From contig JAPOYU010000163.1 in the NCBI GenBank assembly GCA_026706395.1, forward strand, positions 1 through 6,761: DNA of 6,761 bases. Direction: 5' to 3'. Below the pieces are notes generated by a model. It was not told the DNA's origin. It did no database searches and saw only the letters and a list, made by a program, of their open reading frames with translations. The position numbers and the translations under genes are program-made. This document shows positions 1 to 4,890 of this stretch, one piece after another. Position 1 is the stretch's first letter. Each line of letters begins with the position of its first letter. Origin of the DNA: Chloroflexota bacterium. Its GTDB lineage: Bacteria > Chloroflexota > Anaerolineae > Aggregatilineales > Phototrophicaceae.

Positions 1-51
1 GGATGCCACCCTTTCAAGGTGGAGACACGGGTTCGAGTCCCGTAGGGGCTA
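1..51 (+). tRNA. tRNA-Glu (anticodon UUC), 5' end cut off by the window
   Basis: The segment folds as the 3' part of a tRNA. The anticodon stem CCACC/GGTGG (6-10 with 18-22) closes a seven-base loop CTTTCAA whose anticodon, TTC at 13-15, reads GAA/GAG codons. A four-base variable region follows, then a T arm with stem ACGGG/CCCGT (27-31 with 39-43) around the loop TTCGAGT. The 3' acceptor strand AGGGGCT is at 44-50 and the discriminator A at 51. Bases 52-54 are CTG, so CCA is not encoded and must be added after transcription. The 5' acceptor strand and most of the D arm lie before base 1. The Glu identity rests on the anticodon. Confidence 0.93.
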
Positions 52-71
52 CTGCGGACTAGAATCGAGTC

Positions 72-101
72 AGCCCTTCACGGCGCCGGTGGAGGGCTTT
101 T
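72..101 (+). terminator. Rho-independent terminator after tRNA-Glu
   Basis: The inverted repeat AGCCCTTCAC (72-81) / GTGGAGGGCT (89-98) makes a 10-bp stem with one G-T wobble around a seven-base GC-rich loop, and it runs directly into TTTT at 98-101. It begins 20 nt after the tRNA end, so it most likely ends the tRNA transcript and insulates the ABC operon from it. Confidence 0.85.
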
Positions 102-147
102 GCATTTATTGAGCAAGCGGCCGTCATAAGGCATGTCGCCAGTTTTT

Positions 148-175
148 TTGACAGACAAAGAGACTAGGTTATACT
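148..175 (+). promoter_or_regulatory. Sigma70-type promoter of the ABC transporter operon
   Basis: A perfect -35 box TTGACA (148-153) is followed by a 16-nt spacer and the -10 box TATACT (170-175, one mismatch to TATAAT). The -35 box is preceded by a T tract (143-149). Transcription would start near 182, about 50 nt before the binding-protein start codon. I saw no clear palindromic operator around it. The same 8-mer AAATCGCA that lies in the dehydrogenase promoter is found at 179-186, next to the predicted start site. Confidence 0.8.
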
Positions 176-201
176 CTTAAATCGCAAAAACGCTTAGTTC
201 T

Positions 202-217
202 CAGTAGATCAGTAGAT
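202..217 (+). repeat. Tandem 8-bp repeat in the leader of the binding-protein gene
   Basis: CAGTAGAT occurs twice head to tail (202-209 and 210-217). The second copy creates an ATG at 216 in frame with the binding-protein gene, but no ribosome binding site precedes it. The repeat ends exactly where the real ribosome binding site GAAAGGA (218-224) begins. It may be a chance duplication or slippage product. Confidence 0.6.
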
Positions 218-233
218 GAAAGGACGATTTGTC

Positions 234-1553
234 ATGCAAAAGAAAAGACTGGTTTTGCTCATATTGTTGACGTTGGCGGCGGCGCTTATCGCCGGCGCGT
301 CAATGGCGCAAGATAACAAAGTGACCGTTTGGGCGGCTGATGACGAAACGGGCAGTTGCTGGGCGCGCCTGCTTGTGGAGACCTTCCCGCGCGATGACAT
401 CGAAATTGAAGTCGTGCTGCAGCCGGGCAGCAGCCTGGTGGACGCGCAGCGCACCGCCCTGCAGGGTGGCGCTGGTCCCGACATCACCTTCTCGCACGGG
501 CCATCATTTATGCTGGAGTTGGCGAACGCTGGCCTGCTGCTCTCGCTGGATCATTATGCCGACGAGTACGGCTGGAACGAACGTTTTGCGCCCTGGGCGC
601 TGGATCTCGGCCGCGTCGAGGGCTCGCTTTACAGCTTGTCCGAGGAGCTTGAGACCGTCATTCTTTACTACAACAAGACGGTATTCGAGCAGCAGGGCTG
701 GGAGATTCCCAAGACCATGGATGAGCTCTACGCCCTGGCGGATGCCATTCGCGAAGCGGGCTTGGTGGTCATGGGTCCGGCTTTCGGCGAATGCGCGCCC
801 TGCTACGAATGGGCGGTGAGCGTGTTCTTCACTCACCACGCGGGGCCGGAAAAGACATACGAGGCTTTGACGGGACAACGCCCCTGGACCGACCCGGCTT
901 TCGTCGAAGCGATCACCGCCTTGAAGGATATCGTGCAAGACGGCTGGTACATGGGCGGCATTGATCTCTTCTTCTCCGATACTTTCCAGCAGGCGCATTC
1001 ACTCTTCGGCGCCGGCGAGATCGCCATGAGCTTTGAAGGCACCTGGATGCTGGACAATTACCAGCGCGATTACTTTGGCGAGCCCGGCGGCAACGAGAAT
1101 GAATGGGATTGGTTCGCCTTCCCCACGACCTTCTCCGAAGAGCCGCACTTCGTCATCGGCGTCGGTTCGAGCTGGGGCATCAGTCAATCGGCGCCAAACC
1201 CGGACGCGGCGGCGGCTGTGCTCGATTTCTATTACAGCACGAGCTACCAGGCTGAATCGCACGGGCTCTGCGGCAACGCGCCGGCGCCCCTGCTGTATGA
1301 GGGCGATGTCTTTGCCAATGCCGACCCGCGAGAAGCGCGGCTGTATCAGGAATTCGGCCAGGCTTCGGCCGCTGGCAACTATGGCTATACCAGTTGGAGC
1401 TTCTGGCCAGCCCGCACGAACGTCTGGCTCTGGGAGCAAATCACGCGCGTCTACGACGACCAGCTTTCGGTGGAGGATTATCTCGCCGGAATGCAGAGGG
1501 AATTTGAAGAGGAATTCGCCGACGGGTTGATTCCGCCGATTCCGCCGCGCTAG
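234..1553 (+). CDS. Sugar ABC transporter substrate-binding protein (family 1 extracellular solute-binding protein)
   Basis: This 439-residue exported protein would capture a sugar or oligosaccharide outside the membrane and deliver it to the two permeases that follow. The start at 234 is chosen over the in-frame ATG at 216 because GAAAGGA lies 9 nt before it and the protein then begins with a classical signal peptide: KKR at residues 3-5, a hydrophobic core at about 6-20 and probable cleavage after Ala25 (ASMA|QDN). There is no lipobox Cys, so it is not a typical lipoprotein. Family features are GGAGPDI (78-84), the LYYNKTVFEQQGWEIPKT stretch (144-161) and FGAGEIAMSFEGTW (258-271). The length fits the MalE/UgpB-like group. 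Four Cys are present (42, 187, 190, 346), two of them as CAPC. The mature part is rich in Trp, Tyr and acidic residues, which suits sugar stacking, but the ligand cannot be read from sequence. Import of an arabinofuranoside is inferred only from the GH127 gene nearby. Confidence 0.93.
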   Translation: MQKKRLVLLILLTLAAALIAGASMAQDNKVTVWAADDETGSCWARLLVETFPRDDIEIEVVLQPGSSLVDAQRTALQGGAGPDITFSHGPSFMLELANAGLLLSLDHYADEYGWNERFAPWALDLGRVEGSLYSLSEELETVILYYNKTVFEQQGWEIPKTMDELYALADAIREAGLVVMGPAFGECAPCYEWAVSVFFTHHAGPEKTYEALTGQRPWTDPAFVEAITALKDIVQDGWYMGGIDLFFSDTFQQAHSLFGAGEIAMSFEGTWMLDNYQRDYFGEPGGNENEWDWFAFPTTFSEEPHFVIGVGSSWGISQSAPNPDAAAAVLDFYYSTSYQAESHGLCGNAPAPLLYEGDVFANADPREARLYQEFGQASAAGNYGYTSWSFWPARTNVWLWEQITRVYDDQLSVEDYLAGMQREFEEEFADGLIPPIPPR

Positions 1554-1562
1554 ATTAAAGTC

Positions 1563-1602
1563 AGCTCGGTGTTCCGGCGCTAAGCCGTCTGGAACACCGG
1601 CT
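1563..1602 (+). promoter_or_regulatory. Intergenic hairpin between binding-protein and permease genes
   Basis: Ten nt after the binding-protein stop, CGGTGTTCC (1567-1575) pairs perfectly with GGAACACCG (1591-1599) around a 15-nt loop. The stem is extended by AGC/GCT (1563-1565 with 1600-1602) past a single bulged T. No T tract follows, so this is not a standard terminator. In importer operons such hairpins commonly protect the upstream mRNA and/or reduce read-through, giving more binding protein than permease; that role is inferred here. Confidence 0.6.
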
Positions 1603-1604
1603 GT

Positions 1605-1630
1605 TCTCGCAAGCGAGATCTTGAGCTTGC
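1605..1630 (+). promoter_or_regulatory. Small alternative hairpins upstream of the MalF-type permease gene
   Basis: TCTCGC (1605-1610) can pair with GCGAGA (1613-1618), in practice as a 5-bp stem with a CAAG tetraloop. The overlapping GCAAGC (1609-1614) can instead pair with GCTTGC (1625-1630). The two folds exclude each other. Both are small, and no function is shown. The rest of the spacer up to 1678 holds nothing I recognise. Confidence 0.3.
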
Positions 1631-1691
1631 CTTCAATTTGACTGGTTCAACCCGATTCCCCATCAAGACAGCGCAATCGAGGTGAATCTTT

Positions 1692-2636
1692 ATGGCGCGG
1701 GATATGGCCATGCCCGAAGACAGGCAGTATACAGGGGCGCGCAGAAAGGCGAAGCGGCGGCGCAAGAAATGGACGCGCTATCGTCTCATGCGCTATTACA
1801 TTGTGCCCTGGCTTTTTCTGATCCCGATTCTGGGTTTGCACGCCTTTGTGGTTGTGGTTCCAGCGATGCAGGGCGTTTATTATTCTTTCACTGATTGGTC
1901 CGGCATTGGCGAAGCCAAATTCATCGGCTTGCGCAATTTCGAGGAGATGTTCTTCGAAGATCAGAGTTACATTGACGCATTGTCGAGAAACGTCCAGTGG
2001 ATGATTTTTCGGATGATCGTTCCCTTTACCTTTGCCCTGTTCGGCGCCAGCCTGTTGGCGAAGGTCAAGCGCGGGGCGATGTTCTATCGGACGGCGCTCT
2101 TCATGCCTTTCATTCTGCCCAGTATCGTGACGGCGACGATTTGGCGTTATCTGTATAATCCGCGATTTGGTCTGCCAACCTTGGTTGGCTACGACAAGGC
2201 GCTGCTTGGCCAGTCCGATACGGCGCTCTGGGCGATCGCCTTCGCTGACAATTGGCAATTTTGGGGATTTCTGATGGTGCTCTTCCTCACCGCCATGCAA
2301 GGGATCGATCCAGTGCTGTATGACGCGGCCAAGGTTGACGGCGCCAACCGCTGGCAGGAATTCTGGCATGTGACTCTGCCGGGCATCCGGCCTGTTGTCC
2401 TCTTCATGATGATGATGGTGATGATCTGGGCTTTCCTCGTCTTTGATTATGTCTTCATTCTGACGGGAGGCGGTCCCGCGGGCGCCACCGAGGTAATCGC
2501 AATTGACATCTACAAGAACGCCTTCCAGCGCTTTGAAGCCGGTTACGCTGCCGCGCAAGGCATGACAATTTGCCTCTTCGCCAGTATGGTCGTCTGCGCC
2601 TTCGTCTTTCTGCGCAAGAGAGGGTGGGATATATGA
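1692..2636 (+). CDS. Sugar ABC transporter permease, MalF/UgpA type
   Basis: This 314-residue inner-membrane protein would form half of the translocation channel. GAGGTGA (1679-1685) sits 6 nt before the chosen ATG. After an unusually basic cytoplasmic N-terminus (RRKAKRRRKK, residues 17-26), about six membrane segments can be seen near residues 36-57, 101-122, 133-153, 178-200, 232-255 and 288-307. The EAA loop that docks onto the ATPase is at about 208-231 (LYDAAKVDGAN, then TLPGIRP). TGGGPAGAT (258-266) after the fifth segment is typical of MalF-type partners. The stop overlaps the start of the next permease by ATGA, so the pair is probably translationally coupled. No ATPase gene follows. 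A shared MsmX/UgpC-like ATPase from another locus is the usual solution in such systems, inferred here. Confidence 0.93.
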   Translation: MARDMAMPEDRQYTGARRKAKRRRKKWTRYRLMRYYIVPWLFLIPILGLHAFVVVVPAMQGVYYSFTDWSGIGEAKFIGLRNFEEMFFEDQSYIDALSRNVQWMIFRMIVPFTFALFGASLLAKVKRGAMFYRTALFMPFILPSIVTATIWRYLYNPRFGLPTLVGYDKALLGQSDTALWAIAFADNWQFWGFLMVLFLTAMQGIDPVLYDAAKVDGANRWQEFWHVTLPGIRPVVLFMMMMVMIWAFLVFDYVFILTGGGPAGATEVIAIDIYKNAFQRFEAGYAAAQGMTICLFASMVVCAFVFLRKRGWDI

Positions 2637-3487
2637 TCGCCAAGCGCGAGTTTTTCCTCTTCCGCAAGCAGCGCGAGAGCACAGCGTTCAATCACATTTT
2701 CTTGTCCATTTTGGTGGTATTCTCGCTGGGTCCGGTGGTCCTGCTCGCCGTCAACTCGTTCAAGTCCAATGCTGAAATGGGCTTGAATCCGCTCGGCCTG
2801 CCGCAAGAATGGCGCTTGGATAATTTCGGCAGAGCTTGGGAACAGGGTGAATTTGAACGCACCTTCAAAAACAGCGTCATATACGTCGTTGGCACTGTCT
2901 CATTGGCGCTGGTCTTGTGCGGCTTGGCCGCCTACAGTCTGGCGCGGAAGAACCCGCCCGGCGCCAATTTTGTCATGATATATTTGTTGGTGGCTTCCAC
3001 GGTGCCAGTCTGGCTATACCTCGTGCCATTATTCTTTTTGTGGCGACAGTTGGAATTCCTGAATACTTATCACGGTCTCATTCTTATTTATACGGCCTTC
3101 AACGCGCCCTTCTCAATTTTCTTGCTGCGCTCGTTTCTCATTAGCTTGCCCGTTGAACTGGAAGACGCGGCTCGCGTCGATGGCGCCAATGAGCTGCAGG
3201 TGCTGCTGAAGGTTATCGTGCCGCTGGCATGGCCCGGCTTCTTGACCGTCGGCTTGGTTGTCGGCTTGGGCGTCTGGAGCGAGTTCCAGGTGGCTGTGAT
3301 TTTCACGCACAATCCGGAAATGTTCCCGGTGACGACGAGTTACTTCAAGTTCACCGACCGCTTCGGCCGTGACTGGGCGCTGACCAACGCGGGCGCCTTC
3401 ATGATGATCGCGCCCGTGCTGGTGCTGTTCCTCGCGCTGCAGCGGCGCTTTGTCGAGGGCTTGACGCAGGGCGGCGTCAAGTTCTAG
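2633..3487 (+). CDS. Sugar ABC transporter permease, MalG/UgpE type
   Basis: This is the second channel subunit, 284 residues. The ATG at 2633 is preferred over the in-frame ATG at 2570 because it overlaps the upstream stop as ATGA, is preceded by the purine-rich GAGAGGGTGG, and gives the family's usual N-terminus: a short basic stretch, then a membrane segment at about 21-42. Further segments lie near 80-102, 112-137, 146-168, 201-223 and 251-269. The EAA motif is at about 175-198 (ELEDAARVDGANE, then VPLAWPG). The C-terminus (RRFVEGLTQGGVKF) matches the conserved MalG-type ending, so the gene looks intact. Its last codons contain a perfect inverted repeat, and the stop lies 8 nt from the stop of the converging dehydrogenase gene. 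Confidence 0.94.
   Translation: MIAKREFFLFRKQRESTAFNHIFLSILVVFSLGPVVLLAVNSFKSNAEMGLNPLGLPQEWRLDNFGRAWEQGEFERTFKNSVIYVVGTVSLALVLCGLAAYSLARKNPPGANFVMIYLLVASTVPVWLYLVPLFFLWRQLEFLNTYHGLILIYTAFNAPFSIFLLRSFLISLPVELEDAARVDGANELQVLLKVIVPLAWPGFLTVGLVVGLGVWSEFQVAVIFTHNPEMFPVTTSYFKFTDRFGRDWALTNAGAFMMIAPVLVLFLALQRRFVEGLTQGGVKF
3460..3481. promoter_or_regulatory. Perfect inverted repeat at the 3' ends of two convergent genes
   Basis: CTTGACGC (3460-3467) and GCGTCAAG (3474-3481) form a perfect 8-bp stem with a six-base loop inside the last codons of the MalG-type gene. On the other strand it lies 14 nt beyond the dehydrogenase stop. Neither side has a T tract, so it is not a standard rho-independent terminator. 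It may act as a shared 3'-end stabiliser or pause for both transcripts. It is the only clear hairpin I see at this junction. Confidence 0.5.
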
Positions 3488-3495
3488 ACGCTCGG

Positions 3496-4554
3496 CTATT
3501 GGCGCAAGTCGACTGCAAATTTGATCAGGTCGTCTGGTCCTTCCATGATGTGCTGGAATACTCCCGTCGCATCGTCCAGCCCCTCGTAGACGCGGTTGAT
3601 GACGCCGCGCGCTTTCAGCCGATCCTGGCGCATCATGGACAAGATGGTATCGCCGACGCGACGGTTGTTCCAATGCGGATAACCCCGCGTTTCGTGCCAG
3701 CCGCCGCAGCCATTCGGCACGATCATTGTCAGATTATTCATGTGCCATTCTCGACCCAGGAAGAGGGAGTGCGCCTCGCCTTGATAGAAGCCGGCCGAGC
3801 AGATCGTCCCGTTGAATCGCGCGCTGGAAATGGCGGCGCTTAAGCCCGGGTAGACGCCAGTCAACTCGATGCAGACATCGACGCCCATGTCCCCGGTCAA
3901 ATCACGGATGGCCAAGGCGACATCGCCGGCGCCTGGGTCGAGGCTATGGTCAGCGCCAAATTCCTCAGCCAGCTCCCGCCGTTTGGGCAGGAAGTCGACG
4001 GCGACCAAGGTCTCCGCGCCCGCCGCTTTGGCGATGCTGACCGCCAGCAGCCCCAGCGCGCCCAGCCCGATGACGGCGACGCGGTCGCCATAGCGGATGT
4101 TGGAATCGCGGACGCAGTGAATGGACACTTGAGCCGGCTCCATGCACAGCGCGATCAAAGGGTCGAGCTCGCCTGGGTCCCAGAGCCAGTCTTCATGTAC
4201 TACATTCGTTTCGCGGATATCCATCAGCCCGACCACTGTATCGCCGACGGCGAAGCGCGTTACGCCCGCGCCGACGGCTTCTACTAAGCCATAGCCGCTG
4301 GTGCCCGTCCCCCAAGGGTTTTCGGGGCTGGGGCGGCGCCCCCAGCCATCGTCATCGGAGTCTATAAATAGCCTGCGTTCGCTGTCATAGCGCTTGCCTT
4401 CGAAATTGCGTCCATCAAACATGGCGAAGGTAGTGCCGTGCTTGCCGGAGGCGATCTCCGTACGCACCAGCACATCATTCTCGCCCAGCGCGCCATCCTC
4501 ATATTCGAGAACGCTGGCTTCATGCATTCCAGTTACCGCAAGACGACGGGGCAT
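3496..4554 (-). CDS. Medium-chain dehydrogenase/reductase, polyol-dehydrogenase-like, lacking the usual zinc ligands
   Basis: This 352-residue protein is probably a cytoplasmic NAD(H)-dependent oxidoreductase of the alcohol/sorbitol/threonine dehydrogenase superfamily. GAAAGGA (complement of 4563-4569) lies 8 nt before the ATG. The N-terminal GroES-like domain runs to about residue 130. LCMEPAQVSIHCV (136-148) corresponds to the EPLSVGIHA-type stretch of polyol dehydrogenases. The Rossmann fold carries GLGALG (163-168), with Asp187 after the second strand, which favours NAD over NADP. The catalytic zinc site is altered. The normal CG[TS]D is replaced by HGTT (39-42), and the GHE motif by GTS (84-86). 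The four-Cys structural zinc loop is also absent. Length and order of motifs are otherwise normal, so it looks like a functional zinc-free MDR and not a decayed gene. A role on a sugar or polyol from the imported substrate is inferred only from neighbours. Confidence 0.88.
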   Translation of the reverse strand: MPRRLAVTGMHEASVLEYEDGALGENDVLVRTEIASGKHGTTFAMFDGRNFEGKRYDSERRLFIDSDDDGWGRRPSPENPWGTGTSGYGLVEAVGAGVTRFAVGDTVVGLMDIRETNVVHEDWLWDPGELDPLIALCMEPAQVSIHCVRDSNIRYGDRVAVIGLGALGLLAVSIAKAAGAETLVAVDFLPKRRELAEEFGADHSLDPGAGDVALAIRDLTGDMGVDVCIELTGVYPGLSAAISSARFNGTICSAGFYQGEAHSLFLGREWHMNNLTMIVPNGCGGWHETRGYPHWNNRRVGDTILSMMRQDRLKARGVINRVYEGLDDATGVFQHIMEGPDDLIKFAVDLRQ

Positions 4555-4622
4555 GACAGTTTTCCTTTCGCGGACCTTGCCGCAGCGAGATTCGGTTGCG
4601 GCGACAGGGCGCCACTCTTGCC

Positions 4623-4649
4623 CGCGATTATAGACACGCGATTGCGATT
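4623..4649. repeat. Three GCGATT-type direct repeats over the dehydrogenase promoter
   Basis: CGCGATT occurs at 4623-4629 and 4637-4643, and TGCGATT at 4643-4649. They cover the -10 box and spacer of the dehydrogenase promoter. A regulator site is possible. The core AATCGC also occurs inside several genes in this window, so chance is a real alternative. Confidence 0.35.
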
Positions 4650-4655
4650 TGACAA
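4627..4655 (-). promoter_or_regulatory. Sigma70-type promoter of the dehydrogenase gene
   Basis: Read on the - strand, TTGTCA (4655-4650, one mismatch to TTGACA) is followed by a 17-nt spacer and a perfect TATAAT (4632-4627). Transcription would start near 4620, giving a leader of about 65 nt before the ATG at 4554. Confidence 0.72.
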
Positions 4656-4743
4656 AAACTGTGATGCAAAGCCGCGCGGATTGAAATCATCGCCGTCCCA
4701 GCGGGTTGTATCCGAAGGCGCAGCTGCTCCCCACTTGCTAGAT

Positions 4744-4772
4744 TTGGGCATCATCATACAGTTTGCTATATT
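4744..4772 (+). promoter_or_regulatory. Extended -10 promoter of the GH127 gene
   Basis: TGCTATATT (4764-4772) is an extended -10 element: TG, one base, then TATATT with one mismatch to TATAAT. A weak -35 box TTGGGC (4744-4749) stands 17 nt upstream, as expected where an extended -10 compensates. Transcription would start near 4779, about 110 nt before the GH127 start codon. Confidence 0.6.
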
Positions 4773-4780
4773 AGCGCTAA
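4771..4780. promoter_or_regulatory. Palindromic operator candidate on the GH127 promoter
   Basis: TTAGCGCTAA is a perfect 10-bp palindrome that overlaps the last two bases of the -10 box and the predicted start site. AT-rich arms around a GCGC centre resemble operators of LacI-family sugar repressors, and the position would block RNA polymerase. No regulator gene lies in the window, so the family assignment is inferred. Confidence 0.45.
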
Positions 4781-4858
4781 CGCATCGCCGCTGCCCTAAT
4801 TCAATGTTGTAGCGAACGAACTGGTGGCGTCCAAGGCCATCCTGGGCAGCGTGATGCG
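4781..4858 (+). promoter_or_regulatory. Structured 5' leader of the GH127 mRNA
   Basis: Starting about two bases after the predicted transcription start, CGCATC (4781-4786) and CGCTGCCC (4789-4796) can pair with GATGCG (4853-4858) and GGGCAGCG (4844-4851). That makes a 14-bp stem with one small internal loop. Within it, GGTGGC (4823-4828) pairs with GCCATC (4836-4841), one wobble, around a seven-base loop. A competing hairpin ATGCG/CGCAT (4854-4858 with 4866-4870) would break the outer helix and lies 10 nt before the ribosome binding site. This could be a 5' stabilising stem-loop or a regulated leader. I recognise no known riboswitch class. Confidence 0.5.
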
Positions 4859-4890
4859 CTGTTGACGCATTGCGCAGTTGGAGGTTGCGA

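Larger units (their letters stand above)
4555..4890. other. Divergent intergenic control region between the dehydrogenase and GH127 genes
   Basis: This 336-nt stretch has no convincing gene; open frames crossing it on both strands lack family resemblance and overlap the flanking coding regions. It holds a - strand promoter (4627-4655), three GCGATT-type repeats (4623-4649), a + strand extended -10 promoter (4744-4772), a 10-bp palindrome (4771-4780) and a self-complementary GH127 leader (4781-4858). In between, only short palindromes are seen (CCGCGCGG at 4672-4679, GCAGCTGC at 4720-4727), with no assigned role. The two predicted transcription starts lie about 160 nt apart, so one regulator could serve both genes. 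Confidence 0.7.

Noticed and set aside
1..51. tRNA-Glu as an attachment site for an integrated island
   Set aside because: No integrase gene and no second copy of the tRNA 3' end are visible, and composition does not change noticeably after the tRNA.
216..233. Upstream in-frame ATG for the binding-protein gene
   Set aside because: No ribosome binding site lies before it, while GAAAGGA is well spaced from the ATG at 234, which also gives a cleaner signal peptide.
1563..1602. Standard terminator ending the binding-protein transcript
   Set aside because: The stem is strong but the bases after it (GTTCTCGC) are not a T tract, so full termination is unlikely.
1647..2558. Long - strand frame opposite the MalF-type permease gene, with a poly-His run
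   Set aside because: It is a shadow of the permease. The His run is only the complement of the ATG-rich stretch near 2406-2425 that encodes consecutive Met in a membrane segment, and the protein has no recognisable domain.
4649..4654. TTGACA on the + strand as a second GH127 -35 box
   Set aside because: No plausible -10 hexamer lies 15-19 nt downstream, where the sequence is GC-rich. The same bases serve the - strand promoter.
4438..4812. + strand 124-residue frame spanning the dehydrogenase start and its promoter
   Set aside because: It begins antisense to the dehydrogenase gene and continues through promoter elements, with no family resemblance.
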